From: Pseudorhodoplanes sp049324435
GTDB taxonomy: Bacteria > Pseudomonadota > Alphaproteobacteria > Rhizobiales > Xanthobacteraceae
Length of the DNA stretch: 64,000 nucleotides
Direction: 5' to 3'
Assembly (NCBI GenBank): GCA_049324435.1
Contig: JBMOOQ010000040.1
Span: 62,001 to 126,000, forward strand
Numbering within the stretch: position 1 is the stretch's first letter; each line of letters opens with the position of its first letter. The notes beneath the pieces were generated by a model. The model was not told the origin of the DNA. It saw only the letters and a list, made by a program, of their open reading frames with translations, and ran no database searches. This document shows, one piece after another, positions 1 through 9,481 of the stretch. A program made the position numbers and the translations under genes.

Positions 1-205
1 CCGTGTGCAGCGGATTGGCCGGCGCGGCCGCAGCCGGGGCGGGGGGTGGCGGAGGCGAGGGCGGCGTGACCGCGGCCGGTGCGGGTTTGGTCTCGGGAAA
101 AACCGTCCACGAGGTGGTTTCTGCCGCGGCAGGCGCTGGGTGCGGCTCTCCGTGCGGCGCGGTCTGTCGGGTGGCATGTCGTCGAGCGGTGAAGCGGCCG
201 GTCAT
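1..205 (-). CDS. Probable N-terminus of CpaF (Tad pilus ATPase), cut by window edge
   Basis: An open frame runs from an ATG at 205 to the left edge without a stop. It gives about 68 residues of low-complexity Pro/Ala-rich sequence. It follows cpaE on the same strand after a 32-base gap, which is where cpaF, the secretion ATPase of Tad pili, sits in rhizobial clusters. CpaF proteins often begin with a variable Pro/Ala-rich segment before the conserved domain, but no conserved CpaF motif is inside the window. The identity is therefore inferred from position only. Confidence 0.42.
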   Translation of the reverse strand, partial: MTGRFTARRHATRQTAPHGEPHPAPAAAETTSWTVFPETKPAPAAVTPPSPPPPPAPAAAAPANPLHT

Positions 206-237
206 GTTTTACTCGTCTTCTGCTTCGGACCGATGCA

Positions 238-1455
238 TCAGCGTGCGAGGGAGAAACTGAACTTCTTCTGTTCGGCGGGTGCCCTGTTGGCGGTCTTTTG
301 CGGCTGCGGCACGATCAGCTTGCGCAGCTCCTGCGTGACATTGTTGCCGCTCTTGACCTCTTCGAGCGGGACGCCGCGATCGATCGCTTCGCGCACCAGC
401 CGGTAATTGTTCGGGATGGCACCCGCGAGATCGGTGCCGAGCGCCTGCTCGATATCGCTGCGCTTCAGGCCGGGCGCGAACATGCGTTGTTCGAACCGGT
501 TGATGATGACCTGCGGCTGCGGGCCGTCCGGCATCCGCACGCGGATCGCGGCGAGGATATGCTTGGTGTTCTTCAGGCTCGGCACCGTCATCTCGCTGAC
601 GATGAAGACGCGGTTCGAGCCGAGCAGGACATCGTCGGTCCAGGCGAACCAGGTCCGCGGCATGTCGATCACGACATGATCGAAATGCGACGACACGAGG
701 TCGAGGAGCTTGGTGACGACGTCCGGATCGAAGGAGCGCATTTCTGCAGGATGGGGTGGAGCGGCAATCACCGCGAGCCCCGATGCGTGATAGGTGGTCA
801 TCACTTCGAGCAATTGCCGGTCGAGGCGATCCGGCCGCGGTTCGATCTCGGTCAGATCGAGACGCGGTTCGAGGTCGAGATAGTCGGCGCAGCAGCCATG
901 CTGAAGGTTGAGGTCGACGAGGCATGTCGATGACCGGCCACGCGGCCCGCTCGACAACAGCAGCATTGCGGTCTGGATCGCCAATGTCGTGACGCCAGCG
1001 CCGCCGACGGCGGGGATGAAGGTGACGATTTCCGCCTCGGTATCGCTGCTCGCTACCGGCTGGACCGCCCGCGCGCAGGTGCGCACCAGTTCGGCCGGCG
1101 TTACCGGTTTGACCAGAAAGTCTGCGATTTTCATCTGGATCAGCGTGCGCGCGACATTGGCGTCGAATACCTGTGTCACAACAACAATCGGCGGCGAGCC
1201 GGCAGTACGCATGGCAAGCCGTTCCAGCGCCTGCATTTCATCGGGCCTGGCGGCATCGAGATCGACGACAATAACGGTCGCGGTTTCCGGATTGACCCTG
1301 TCACCCACGGCTGAAACGGCCGCCGACATCACCTCCAGACCGATCTGCGGGCTGGAGGCGAAGATCTGGCGCAGTTGCTGTTCGAATTGCGCATCGGCCG
1401 TGAGCAAAGCCACATTGGTCTTGCCGCGGGTCGATGCTGTCCGGCTCATACGCAT
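238..1455 (-). CDS. cpaE: CpaE/TadZ pilus localisation ATPase
   Basis: The product (405 aa) is a CpaE/TadZ protein. In this family it is a MinD-like ATPase that places the Tad secretion machine at its site on the inner membrane. Residues 12-135 form a degenerate response-receiver-like domain and residues 142-380 a ParA/MinD-like domain. The P-loop at 151-157 reads GGAGVTT, so the usual Walker A lysine is missing, a deviation known in CpaE/TadZ proteins. The ATG at 1455 was chosen because it lies 4 bases after the upstream lipoprotein stop; a longer frame to 1569 would overlap that gene. It is in one operon with cpaB and cpaC. Confidence 0.88.
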   Translation of the reverse strand: MRMSRTASTRGKTNVALLTADAQFEQQLRQIFASSPQIGLEVMSAAVSAVGDRVNPETATVIVVDLDAARPDEMQALERLAMRTAGSPPIVVVTQVFDANVARTLIQMKIADFLVKPVTPAELVRTCARAVQPVASSDTEAEIVTFIPAVGGAGVTTLAIQTAMLLLSSGPRGRSSTCLVDLNLQHGCCADYLDLEPRLDLTEIEPRPDRLDRQLLEVMTTYHASGLAVIAAPPHPAEMRSFDPDVVTKLLDLVSSHFDHVVIDMPRTWFAWTDDVLLGSNRVFIVSEMTVPSLKNTKHILAAIRVRMPDGPQPQVIINRFEQRMFAPGLKRSDIEQALGTDLAGAIPNNYRLVREAIDRGVPLEEVKSGNNVTQELRKLIVPQPQKTANRAPAEQKKFSFSLAR

Positions 1456-1459
1456 GGTG

Positions 1460-1918
1460 TTACTGTTGCGTCTGTGTCTGGCTTTGCTGTCGTGGTGGCG
1501 GATTGCTGGCCCAGGGCGAAGGCGCCGGCCCCTGCTGCGATGGCGCGCCGGTTCGCGCTTGCGGCACATTCTTCACATACTCGGTCGTGAGGTCGGGTGG
1601 CGGCTGCGGCTGGCTTCCGGAATCGGAAGTCAGCGGGCTCATCGGCCGGATCACGTTGTGGGTCCGGTAACGCTCGACCGCGCCCTGCATGCGCTCGCCG
1701 TTGAAGGCGATATTGCGATTGGCGCTGTAGGGCGGCCAGGGATCGACCATCATGGTGACCTGGTTGATCGCCTTGGCGTCGCCCGCATAGGGCACCACGG
1801 TCTCGCGCCGGTCGAAATAAATATCCGAGCAGCCTGAGAGCCCGCAGGACAACGCCAGTGCGGCCAGCGTAAGGGTGGTCGTACCGGCCTTGGCTTTAGT
1901 ATTTGACGGACAGGACAT
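1460..1918 (-). CDS. Short CpaD-position lipoprotein of the Tad operon
   Basis: A 152-residue lipoprotein encoded between cpaC and cpaE, where cpaD normally lies. It has a signal sequence with lipobox LSGC (Cys30), a short conserved middle (residues 45-95) and a Pro/Gln-rich tail ending in a Gln/Thr run. CpaD proteins are outer-membrane-associated Tad lipoproteins and are usually longer (over 200 aa), so this is either a reduced CpaD or a different lipoprotein in that slot. The ATG at 1918 overlaps the end of cpaC by 23 bases, which suggests translational coupling. Function is inferred from context. Confidence 0.72.
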   Translation of the reverse strand: MSCPSNTKAKAGTTTLTLAALALSCGLSGCSDIYFDRRETVVPYAGDAKAINQVTMMVDPWPPYSANRNIAFNGERMQGAVERYRTHNVIRPMSPLTSDSGSQPQPPPDLTTEYVKNVPQARTGAPSQQGPAPSPWASNPPPRQQSQTQTQQ

Positions 1919-3536
1919 GACCCACCTCTTGGGTAGCGACAGCGGCTGGACGCGGCTGAACATTGAGCATGTGACCGGTATAGGCACGCACGACACCGTT
2001 CTGCAGCTTCTCCACCGAGCGCGGCACTTCCGGCTTGCCCATGAGGAAGAAGTCGACATCGTTTGGCGCGAGCGTGCTGTCGAGCGGGGTTGCGATCTTG
2101 TCGCCGGGACGCGCGGGGCGCACGAGCCGTGGCGTCACGATGATGGCGAGATCGGTTTCTTTCTTCTTGTAGGCGGCCGAACGGAACAGCGCGCCGAGCA
2201 CCGGAACGTCGCCGATCCACGGCAATTGTTCCTGCGCGGTCTCGCCCTGGCTTTGCAGCAATCCGCCAATGACAAAGCTTTGGCCGTCGCGGAGTTCGAC
2301 GGTGGTCGAAGCGCGGCGCACGATCAGCGGCGGCACCGAGACGCCCGCAACCGTGACCGGGTTGGATGTGTCGAGCTGGCTGACTTCGGGTTCGATCTTC
2401 AGATTGATCACGCCATCGGCGAGAACGGTTGGCGTGAAGGCGAGGCCGACGCCGTATTTTTTGTAGGTGATCGCCACGGCGCCGAGGCCCTGCGGCACCG
2501 GCACCGGGAATTCACCGCCGGCAAGGAAGCTTGCGGTGTCGCCAGACAGAGCGGTCAGGTTCGGTTCGGCGAGCGAACGCGCCATGCCCTTGGCCTCAAG
2601 CGCGTTGATCAGAACGTCGACCGATAGGCCGTTGGTGATCAGCTTGCCGATCAGAAAGCCGAACGGTGCGGCACCCGACAGCACGCCCGCTGCGACAACC
2701 TGGGAGATCGTCTGGGCAGCGGCTCCCACATTGGCGCCGCCGGAGGTGACGCCCGGCTGTTTCCAGGCATCGGCACCCGGCGTCGCGCTGGTTCCGGTAA
2801 TCGGCAGACGGCTCGCCGGCTGACGCGAACCGATATTGCCCATGAACTTTCCGTTGCTCGACGTCGGGTTCCACTGGATGCCCAGTTCGCGGCCGGCCTG
2901 CCGGCTGGCTTCGATGAAGCGCACTTCAAGCATCACCTGTTGCGGCGACATCACCGACATCGTGTTGATGACATCGGGATTGAACTGACGCGCGAGCGTC
3001 ACGGCCTTGTCCACGGTGGTCGCATCGTGCACCGCGCCCGACAGCATGATGCGGCCGTTCACGGAACTCGCTCTGATCTGCGAGCCGGGGAAGTGACGCG
3101 CGAGCGTCGCCTGCAACAGCGAGATGTCGTGGGTGACCTCGATATCGAAGACGCCGACCAGCTTCTTGCCTTCGGCATAGGCCGAGACCCGCGTCGTGCC
3201 GCTCTTGCGGCCGAGGATCGAGAGCGTGCGGTCGGTCAGCGGCGACACGTCGGCGATCTCAGGATCGGCCACGACCAGTTCGACAAAGCTTGCGTCGGTG
3301 CGAACGTCCTCGTTTTTGCCGACCTGGACGCTGACCGTTGCGGTCCGCTTGGCCGCGATCATTTGCACCATCCGCTGCGCGGAGGCGATGCCGAGCCCCG
3401 GAAGCGCCGGCTCCGCCATGATCACCGCAAGGCCTACCGCAAGCGCGCGGAATGCAACCGAGCGGCGCGCGCCTGTCTTCAGGTTCCCGTCCGTGTGCCC
3501 CGGCGACGAGGCGGAACAATCAATCCAGTTCTTCAC
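1896..3536 (-). CDS. cpaC: CpaC/RcpA secretin, outer membrane channel of the Tad pilus
   Basis: The product (546 aa) is a secretin family protein forming the outer-membrane pore for the Flp pilus. A signal region ends near the A-S-A-Q motif at about residue 53. An N-terminal pilus/BON-like domain follows (about 60-220, with the VGKNEDVRTD segment). The secretin domain occupies about 300-480, with the conserved VPVPQ and late-secretin motifs, then a C-terminal extension. The GTG at 3536 is preferred because GGGGGAGTG lies directly upstream; the frame itself opens at a TTG at 3554. It sits 32 bases after cpaB in one operon. Confidence 0.92.
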   Translation of the reverse strand: MKNWIDCSASSPGHTDGNLKTGARRSVAFRALAVGLAVIMAEPALPGLGIASAQRMVQMIAAKRTATVSVQVGKNEDVRTDASFVELVVADPEIADVSPLTDRTLSILGRKSGTTRVSAYAEGKKLVGVFDIEVTHDISLLQATLARHFPGSQIRASSVNGRIMLSGAVHDATTVDKAVTLARQFNPDVINTMSVMSPQQVMLEVRFIEASRQAGRELGIQWNPTSSNGKFMGNIGSRQPASRLPITGTSATPGADAWKQPGVTSGGANVGAAAQTISQVVAAGVLSGAAPFGFLIGKLITNGLSVDVLINALEAKGMARSLAEPNLTALSGDTASFLAGGEFPVPVPQGLGAVAITYKKYGVGLAFTPTVLADGVINLKIEPEVSQLDTSNPVTVAGVSVPPLIVRRASTTVELRDGQSFVIGGLLQSQGETAQEQLPWIGDVPVLGALFRSAAYKKKETDLAIIVTPRLVRPARPGDKIATPLDSTLAPNDVDFFLMGKPEVPRSVEKLQNGVVRAYTGHMLNVQPRPAAVATQEVGHVLSVKY

Positions 3537-3568
3537 GACACACTCCCCCACCAAAATCCTGGTCCCCG

Positions 3569-4495
3569 TTATTGCTTGCCCGCTTCCGTCCCCCCGGACG
3601 CAAGCTGGGAATTTCTGAAGCCTTCGACCGGCACCTCGTAATTCTGTCTGTGATTGCCGCGCTGAACCGTGATGCTGGTCGTGTGTTGCCGCGTCTGCGG
3701 CCCGATTCGCTCGGGCTTGCTCAGATCGTCGAGCGTCACGCGGCGCGTGGGCTCTGCGCCGACTTCGCCCGCCTTGCGCAACAACAACGACAGACTGCCG
3801 ACCGACGCGGCCAGCCAGATCTTCTGGGCGCCCACCGTATCGACCTCGAGCGTTACGGCCTTGGCGACCGCAGCCTTGCTGGCACGATCGTCGGCGCTCT
3901 GATCGACGGCCAGAACGCGAGCATTCTGCAGCACGATTTCCGTCGTGGCGTTGCCTTTCTCCAGCTGGCGGGTCAGCACAACATCGACGCGGTCGCCCGG
4001 CAGTACAAAGCCGCCGACGCCTTCGACGTCGTTGACGCGCACCGAAACCGCCTTCATCCCCTCGCCGACAATTGCGGAAAGCGTCGCGCGCTGACCGGGG
4101 CCGGTGATCTTGACCGCGAGCACCGGTTCGTTCGGTTCGAACGGCGAAAGCACCACGCGCTTGCCGCCCGACAGAAGCTCATTGATGGTTGCAAATGCGC
4201 CTTGCGGCATGGTTTCGGCCGGCCATGGCACTTCGCGCAGATGTTCGCGGCCAAGCTCGATGCCGAAGGGCAGCCGCTGGGCGGCAACCACGAGCGTGTT
4301 GGTCGTGAGCGGCTTTTTCTGCGCCTCAAGACTGCGCAGCCGCCGCTCGGCCTGACCGTTCAGCCAGGCTTGCGCAATGAAGACCGCGAGCAGTCCGAAG
4401 ACCACTGCAAACGCGACCATCACAATTGTTGACTTGCGCACGACGACCGTCCCGAAACTCTCTGGCGCGATTGTTTGCGCCTTCTCGCGTGTCAC
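3569..4495 (-). CDS. cpaB: CpaB/RcpC pilus assembly protein
   Basis: The product (308 aa) is a CpaB/RcpC protein, an inner-membrane-anchored periplasmic component of the Tad pilus. One transmembrane helix lies at residues 24-46. A SAF domain follows (about 65-130), with the LPFGIELGREHLREVPWP segment typical of the family, then the RcpC-type domain containing LPGDRVDVVLTR at about 165-180. It is the first visible gene of the cpa operon. The GTG at 4495 has a weak ribosome site; a GTG at 4441 is an alternative. No Flp pilin or prepilin peptidase gene is visible upstream. Confidence 0.88.
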   Translation of the reverse strand: MTREKAQTIAPESFGTVVVRKSTIVMVAFAVVFGLLAVFIAQAWLNGQAERRLRSLEAQKKPLTTNTLVVAAQRLPFGIELGREHLREVPWPAETMPQGAFATINELLSGGKRVVLSPFEPNEPVLAVKITGPGQRATLSAIVGEGMKAVSVRVNDVEGVGGFVLPGDRVDVVLTRQLEKGNATTEIVLQNARVLAVDQSADDRASKAAVAKAVTLEVDTVGAQKIWLAASVGSLSLLLRKAGEVGAEPTRRVTLDDLSKPERIGPQTRQHTTSITVQRGNHRQNYEVPVEGFRNSQLASGGTEAGKQ

Positions 4496-4806
4496 TATCG
4501 CGATGCGGTCGTGTTCAATTGGTGAAGCGCTTCCGGCTTCTCGAGGCTATGCTAAAAATTGGTTGAAGCAGCAGGCTTTACGAAATCTGTCCTGACTTGC
4601 GCAACGTGCGCTTAACCTTGCGCAGGCGTTACGTTCTGCATTCCAGGCAGCGCGTTATTGCCCTTCTGCAATGCTTTTCGAATACGGCGCGGTTAGCGTT
4701 ACGCTTCACCGGCCGTTACAGGCAAACGGCGTGGTGAATCGAATCGAAACCGAATTGGTTAGGCTCCGATTCACGACGTTGGCAGTGGCGCTGATCGCGG
4801 TCCCAA
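4496..4806. other. 311-bp spacer upstream of cpaB
   Basis: This spacer lies between the cpaB start and the stop of the acyltransferase fusion gene, both on the minus strand. It is more AT-rich than its neighbours and should hold the cpa operon promoter. Scattered TTAAC/GTTAC elements occur around 4610-4640 and 4690-4720, but none fits a standard CtrA or sigma-54 site closely enough to call. No gene is seen. Confidence 0.5.
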
Positions 4807-7800
4807 TCAGGCCGGCACTGTCGGCATTGGTTGCGCAGTCTGAGCCCGCTCTTCCCTGGCCTGCTTGGCAAGTGTCAGGAGGTCGACCTTGCCGGAACCG
4901 AGCATCGGCAGCTTCTCCATGTAGATCACTTCGGCCGGGATCATCAGTTCCGATGCGTGGCGGGCCCGCGCGAACGCGATGAAGTCCGAGCGGTTGGCGT
5001 CCTTCTTGTTGATGTAGAGCAGCAGCCGCTCGCCTTTGCGGGCATCGGGCACCGAGACGACGGCGCACACCGCATCCGGCCAAAGATCGCCAGCCAGCGC
5101 CTCGACTGCGGCAAACGACACCATCTCGCCGCCCACTTTGGCGAAGCGCTTGGCGCGGCCCATGATCTTGATGAAGCCCTGGTCGTCGATGGTGACGATA
5201 TCGCCGGTGTCGTGCCAGCCTTCCGGCGGCCGCTCCAGCACGCCCGGATTCTCGACACGCAGATAGCCGAGCATCACGTTCGGGCCCTTCACGAACAGAC
5301 GCCCGCCTTCTTCCACACCTTCGACCTTGACGAGTTTTGCCTGCATGCCAGGCAGGAGCCGTCCGACGGTGCCGAATTTATTGAACATTGGCGTATTGAG
5401 GGCGAGGGCCGGGGCGGTTTCGGTCACGCCGTAGCCCTCCAGGATCCGGAGACCGAACTTTTCGAGATAGATATGCCGGGTCGAGTCGCGGACCGGCTCG
5501 GCACCGGCCAGGAGATAGCGGATGGAACGGAAGTCGTAGGGATTGGCGGCCCGCGCATAGCCGTTCAGGAACGTATCGGTGCCGAACATGATCGTGGCGT
5601 TGGTGCCGTAAACCAGCTCCGGCACCGTGCGGTAATGCAGCGGCGAGGGGTACAGGAAGATCGGCACGCCGGACACGATCGGCAGGATGACACCGACGGT
5701 CAGCCCGAAGGAATGGAAGACCGGGAGGATGTTGAACACCTTGTCCTGCCGGTTGAAGTCAATACGCGCGCGCGCCTGCGCCGCGTTGGTGAGGATGTTG
5801 CGGTGGGAGAGCACGACGCCCTTCGGAACGCCCTCCGACCCGGAGGTGAAAAGGATCGCTGCCCAATCGTCAGGCTTTCGCGGCACGATCGGCTGCTTGT
5901 AGCGCAGCATCCCGGACAGCTTGTCGAACAAGCCGACCTGGGTCCGCACGTCCTCGAGATAAACGATCTTGACCTCCGCCGACAATTTCTCGACCAGCGG
6001 TTCGAGCTTGCCGCGCTCGATGAAGGTGCGCGAGGTAACGACCGTCGTGATTCCCGCGGCGCGGCAGCCGGCCAGAATATTGGTTGCCCCTGCGGTGAAG
6101 TTGATCATCGCAGGCACGCGGCCGGCGGACATCAGACCGAAGATTGTGACCACGGCGCCGTTTGCGTTTGGCAGCATGACGCCGAGCGGCTTGCCGAGGT
6201 CTGCAAGCGGCATCAGCTTCTTGCCGAGAATCCGGGTGCCGAGCAGGAGACGCTTGTAGGTCAGCGTGCCGGTGACGAGGTCCTCGGTCGCCACCGTCTT
6301 CATGCCGTGCTCGTGCGCGGCATCGATCAGTGCCTGGACGATCGTGCGTTCGGAGCTCGTGGTCTCGTAGATCATATCCGACATGATGTCGTAGAGCGCA
6401 GCGCCGGCGGCCCTGCGGCGCGCCCGGCCGCGCAACTCCGGATCGAGGTTGAGCTTGGTCGGCTCGAGCACCGTGACGCGGACTTTGGGGAACAGCAATT
6501 TGCGAATCTGGCAGCTGTTCAGCCGCGTGAAGTAGGAGTGCTCCAGCCCCTCGATGCGGATCGGAACGATCACGGCGTCCGATTTGTCGGCAATCATGCC
6601 GGCGCCGTCATAGACCTTCATCAGCGAGCCGGTTACGGTGATCCGGCCTTCGGGGAAGATGATCAAGGTCTCGCCGCTTGCCACCGCCTGGATCAGGGTG
6701 CGGGTGGACATCGGCTTCAGCGGATCGATCGGGATCGCACGGGTCATGCGTGCGAACGGCTTCACCCACCATTTCTGAGCGATGGTGGTGTCGATGGCGA
6801 ACAGCGGGTCGCGGCCAAGGAGCGACAGCGCGATGCCGGCATCGAGGAAGCTGACATGGTTGAGCGCGAGGATGACGTTCGGCTGCTGGATCTTCTGCAG
6901 GTTCTCCAGGCCATGCACCTCGGCGCGGAAGAAGGCGCGGTAGAGGATCGACAGCGCATCGGCGAAGAACCGCGTCGGCATGGTGTAGCCGATCAGCACC
7001 GCAACGATGAAATTGGCGATGCCCAGTCCAATGAACAGGACGGGCGTGGTCGCGCCGGCAAAGCCCTGCAGCATCGCCACGATCAGCGTTGCGATGGTCA
7101 TGAACGCGGCGTTGAGAACATTGACCGCGGCGACAACGCGCGCACGCCGGTCGGCGCCGGCCCAGGCCTGAACGGCCGCGAACGCCGGCACGATGAACAG
7201 GCCGCCGCCGATGGCGAGTCCGGCCAGCGCGATCGCGACATTGATGCCGCGCGACGTGCGGAGCACCTCCATCGGGCCGAGCGCCTGCGTCACCGGCGGC
7301 GCGCCATAGAGCGACCATCCCATGAACAGCGCGAAGGCCGCCAGGAACAGGGCGCCGAGCAGGGTCGGCAGAAGAATGATGCGCCCGCTGGCCAGAAAGG
7401 CCGCGAGTCCCGAACCGATCGCGACTGCGATCGAGAACACCGCGAGATAGGCGGTCACAGCATATTCGTCGCCGCCGACGATGTTCTTCACCGCGGGCGG
7501 CAGGAGCGAGAGGACGACCACGCCGGCGAGCCAGAACCAGCTCGTGACCAGCGCGCCCCACCACAGCCGCCCGTCGCGGCGCAGGTCCTGGATCAATTCC
7601 CAGGTCGAGGTAGCGATATTCTTGTTGATGATGAGATTGGGCGCGGCTTCGCCGGTGCGCGGGATCAACAGCGCCGACACCCAGCATAGAAGCGCAAAGA
7701 TCATCACCAGCGCGGAGAAGCCGAGCGGGCTGCCGCCGCCTTTCGCGGCAATGCCGCCGGCGATGGTGCCGAGCAGGATGGCGATGAAGGTCGCGCCCTC

Positions 7801-8262
7801 GACGAGCGCGTTGCCCGCCGGTAATTCCCGGCGTTCCAGATGGTCGGGCAGAATGCCGTATTTGATCGGGCCGAACAGCGACCCGATCACGCCGAAACCG
7901 AACAGCGCAATGAACAGAATGACCAGAGAATGCGTGACGAAGCCGATGACCGCGATGCCCGCGACGCCGATCTCAACCAGCTTGAGCCGTTGCGCCACGA
8001 TCGCCTTGTCGAAGCGGTCGGCGATCTGGCCGCCCAGCGCCGATAGAATGAAATAGGGAGCGATGAAGATCGCGGCCGCGAGCGTGATCAACGCTTCGCC
8101 ATAGGCGGCATCAACCTGACCTGTCCCCGCCGAGATGTGGAACAGGATCAGGAAGACGATTGCATTCTTGAGGAAGTTGTCGTTGAAGGCGGAAAAAAAC
8201 TGACACCAGAATAGCGGCGCAAAGCGCCAGGACAGCATCAGTGGCTTCGACGGTTCGGCCAT
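4807..8262 (-). CDS. LplT-PlsC-acyl-ACP synthetase fusion (lysophospholipid recycling)
   Basis: The product (1151 aa) joins three activities. Residues 1-430 are an MFS-type transporter like LplT, a lysophospholipid flippase. Residues about 445-620 are a PlsC-type acyltransferase, with NHVSFLD at about 466 (H-x4-D) and FPEG at about 536. Residues about 660-1140 are an AMP-dependent acyl-ACP synthetase, with the nucleotide loop FTSGSEGVPKG at about 804 and a late GWHDTGD motif. In E. coli LplT and Aas are separate proteins that re-acylate lysophosphatidylethanolamine; the fusion is known in Rhizobiales. It would act at the inner membrane to import and repair lysolipids. Start is a clean ATG. 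Confidence 0.93.
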   Translation of the reverse strand: MAEPSKPLMLSWRFAPLFWCQFFSAFNDNFLKNAIVFLILFHISAGTGQVDAAYGEALITLAAAIFIAPYFILSALGGQIADRFDKAIVAQRLKLVEIGVAGIAVIGFVTHSLVILFIALFGFGVIGSLFGPIKYGILPDHLERRELPAGNALVEGATFIAILLGTIAGGIAAKGGGSPLGFSALVMIFALLCWVSALLIPRTGEAAPNLIINKNIATSTWELIQDLRRDGRLWWGALVTSWFWLAGVVVLSLLPPAVKNIVGGDEYAVTAYLAVFSIAVAIGSGLAAFLASGRIILLPTLLGALFLAAFALFMGWSLYGAPPVTQALGPMEVLRTSRGINVAIALAGLAIGGGLFIVPAFAAVQAWAGADRRARVVAAVNVLNAAFMTIATLIVAMLQGFAGATTPVLFIGLGIANFIVAVLIGYTMPTRFFADALSILYRAFFRAEVHGLENLQKIQQPNVILALNHVSFLDAGIALSLLGRDPLFAIDTTIAQKWWVKPFARMTRAIPIDPLKPMSTRTLIQAVASGETLIIFPEGRITVTGSLMKVYDGAGMIADKSDAVIVPIRIEGLEHSYFTRLNSCQIRKLLFPKVRVTVLEPTKLNLDPELRGRARRRAAGAALYDIMSDMIYETTSSERTIVQALIDAAHEHGMKTVATEDLVTGTLTYKRLLLGTRILGKKLMPLADLGKPLGVMLPNANGAVVTIFGLMSAGRVPAMINFTAGATNILAGCRAAGITTVVTSRTFIERGKLEPLVEKLSAEVKIVYLEDVRTQVGLFDKLSGMLRYKQPIVPRKPDDWAAILFTSGSEGVPKGVVLSHRNILTNAAQARARIDFNRQDKVFNILPVFHSFGLTVGVILPIVSGVPIFLYPSPLHYRTVPELVYGTNATIMFGTDTFLNGYARAANPYDFRSIRYLLAGAEPVRDSTRHIYLEKFGLRILEGYGVTETAPALALNTPMFNKFGTVGRLLPGMQAKLVKVEGVEEGGRLFVKGPNVMLGYLRVENPGVLERPPEGWHDTGDIVTIDDQGFIKIMGRAKRFAKVGGEMVSFAAVEALAGDLWPDAVCAVVSVPDARKGERLLLYINKKDANRSDFIAFARARHASELMIPAEVIYMEKLPMLGSGKVDLLTLAKQAREERAQTAQPMPTVPA

Positions 8263-8342
8263 GCGCGCTCAGTCGTCCGATGTTGTTTTGCTAAGTTACT
8301 CTAGCAGATCAGGGTCTCCGCGGGTATTGCGGAAACCGCCGC

Positions 8343-9287
8343 TCAAACGGTACGAGCGAGCACCGTCGGCTGCTTCATGCAGTCCTCGTCGACGCCGTTA
8401 TGCAGCTTGTACTGGCTGAAACCGACGTGACTTGCAGGCGAGCCAGACACCACGACGAGATAGGCAAATTCGGTGCGGTGCCGCTTGGCGTCGGAAAAGA
8501 CCTCGTCGTACTCGGCCCAGCCCCAGATCAGAAGCTTGCCCTGCAGGTCGCGAACCTGGCGCAAAATCGCGGGTTCCATGCTGATGATGGGACACAGCGC
8601 GGTCGCACGCGGCCCGACGATCAGCGGCTTGTAGGAATCGTAGGACAGGATGCGGTTGCCGAGTTCGTCGAAATCGGCGAAGTCGAAATCCGCCGGCACC
8701 GATCGGTCAAAGTATTTCCAATTGACATGGCCGCGGCCGTTACGTGTCGGCGTCGTCCCGGTATTCTCCCAGATCGGCTGGATCGTGCAGGTCTGGATCT
8801 CGTCGTTCAGTGGATTCTTGGTCAATGCCACCTGGAACTCGCGCAGCGAAACGTAGGCGCGCTGCGCCGAAATCAGCCCCTCATTGACAAGACTGGCGGT
8901 CCGGTCCGAGGCGCGCACGGCGCGCAGCATCCACAGCCCCTGGAACACGGTGGCGAGCAGCAGAAACGCGGCGAAGCCGATCAGCAGCACATCGGTGACA
9001 CGGATGTCACACAGGAAGCGGTTGATCCAGCTTCTCGTCTGCGGCTGAGCCTGAGGCGTCGCCTGCGCCTGCCACAACATGGCGTCGACGCCTTCGCGGG
9101 TGAGAACCGCGCGCTCGATCACTGCATCGGGAGCATTGCGCTCGAACTGGATCGGCAGCCGCGACGGCGTGCGCGCCGGAGCCGCGGAGGGCTCAACCGT
9201 ACAGACGGTGGAAAGCAGGATTACAGATGCCGCAATGGCGGCCAGCGCGACCAGCGCGGAAAACAGGAATGCACTGATAGTCTTCAT
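8343..9287 (-). CDS. Conserved membrane protein of unknown function
   Basis: The product (314 aa) is not recognised. The ATG at 9287 starts a signal-like hydrophobic segment (residues 5-28). A linker follows, then a transmembrane helix at 98-120, then a soluble C-terminal part of about 190 residues. That part begins with the AYVSLREFQV segment seen in many rhizobial membrane proteins of unknown role and has a Cys in TCTIQPIWENTG. The gene lies 80 bases upstream of the lipid-recycling fusion on the same strand, so co-transcription is possible. Confidence 0.7.
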   Translation of the reverse strand: MKTISAFLFSALVALAAIAASVILLSTVCTVEPSAAPARTPSRLPIQFERNAPDAVIERAVLTREGVDAMLWQAQATPQAQPQTRSWINRFLCDIRVTDVLLIGFAAFLLLATVFQGLWMLRAVRASDRTASLVNEGLISAQRAYVSLREFQVALTKNPLNDEIQTCTIQPIWENTGTTPTRNGRGHVNWKYFDRSVPADFDFADFDELGNRILSYDSYKPLIVGPRATALCPIISMEPAILRQVRDLQGKLLIWGWAEYDEVFSDAKRHRTEFAYLVVVSGSPASHVGFSQYKLHNGVDEDCMKQPTVLARTV

Positions 9288-9481
9288 TGCAGAGAACGCC
9301 CGGCGGTGCCGCTTGTGCCGTGATAGCGCCGCGAGGCCCCCCGCGACTGGTCCGACGTTAGAGAGCGGACCCCGATCAGTCAAACCGATACCAGCGAACG
9401 AGACCGGAACATCGCCTCGCAGCTGCCTTGGCCGGGCGCACATGGCTGCCTCACGTTGGCCGGCGTAGCCAGAACCGCAGA

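Noticed and set aside
4600..4720. CtrA binding sites upstream of cpaB
   Set aside because: TTAAC-like elements occur but never with the TTAA-N7-TTAA spacing.
4831..7689. A 952-residue open frame on the plus strand
   Set aside because: It is antisense to the strongly supported LplT-PlsC-synthetase gene, is rich in Asp, Arg, Gln and His, and shows no domain; it is a GC-driven shadow frame.
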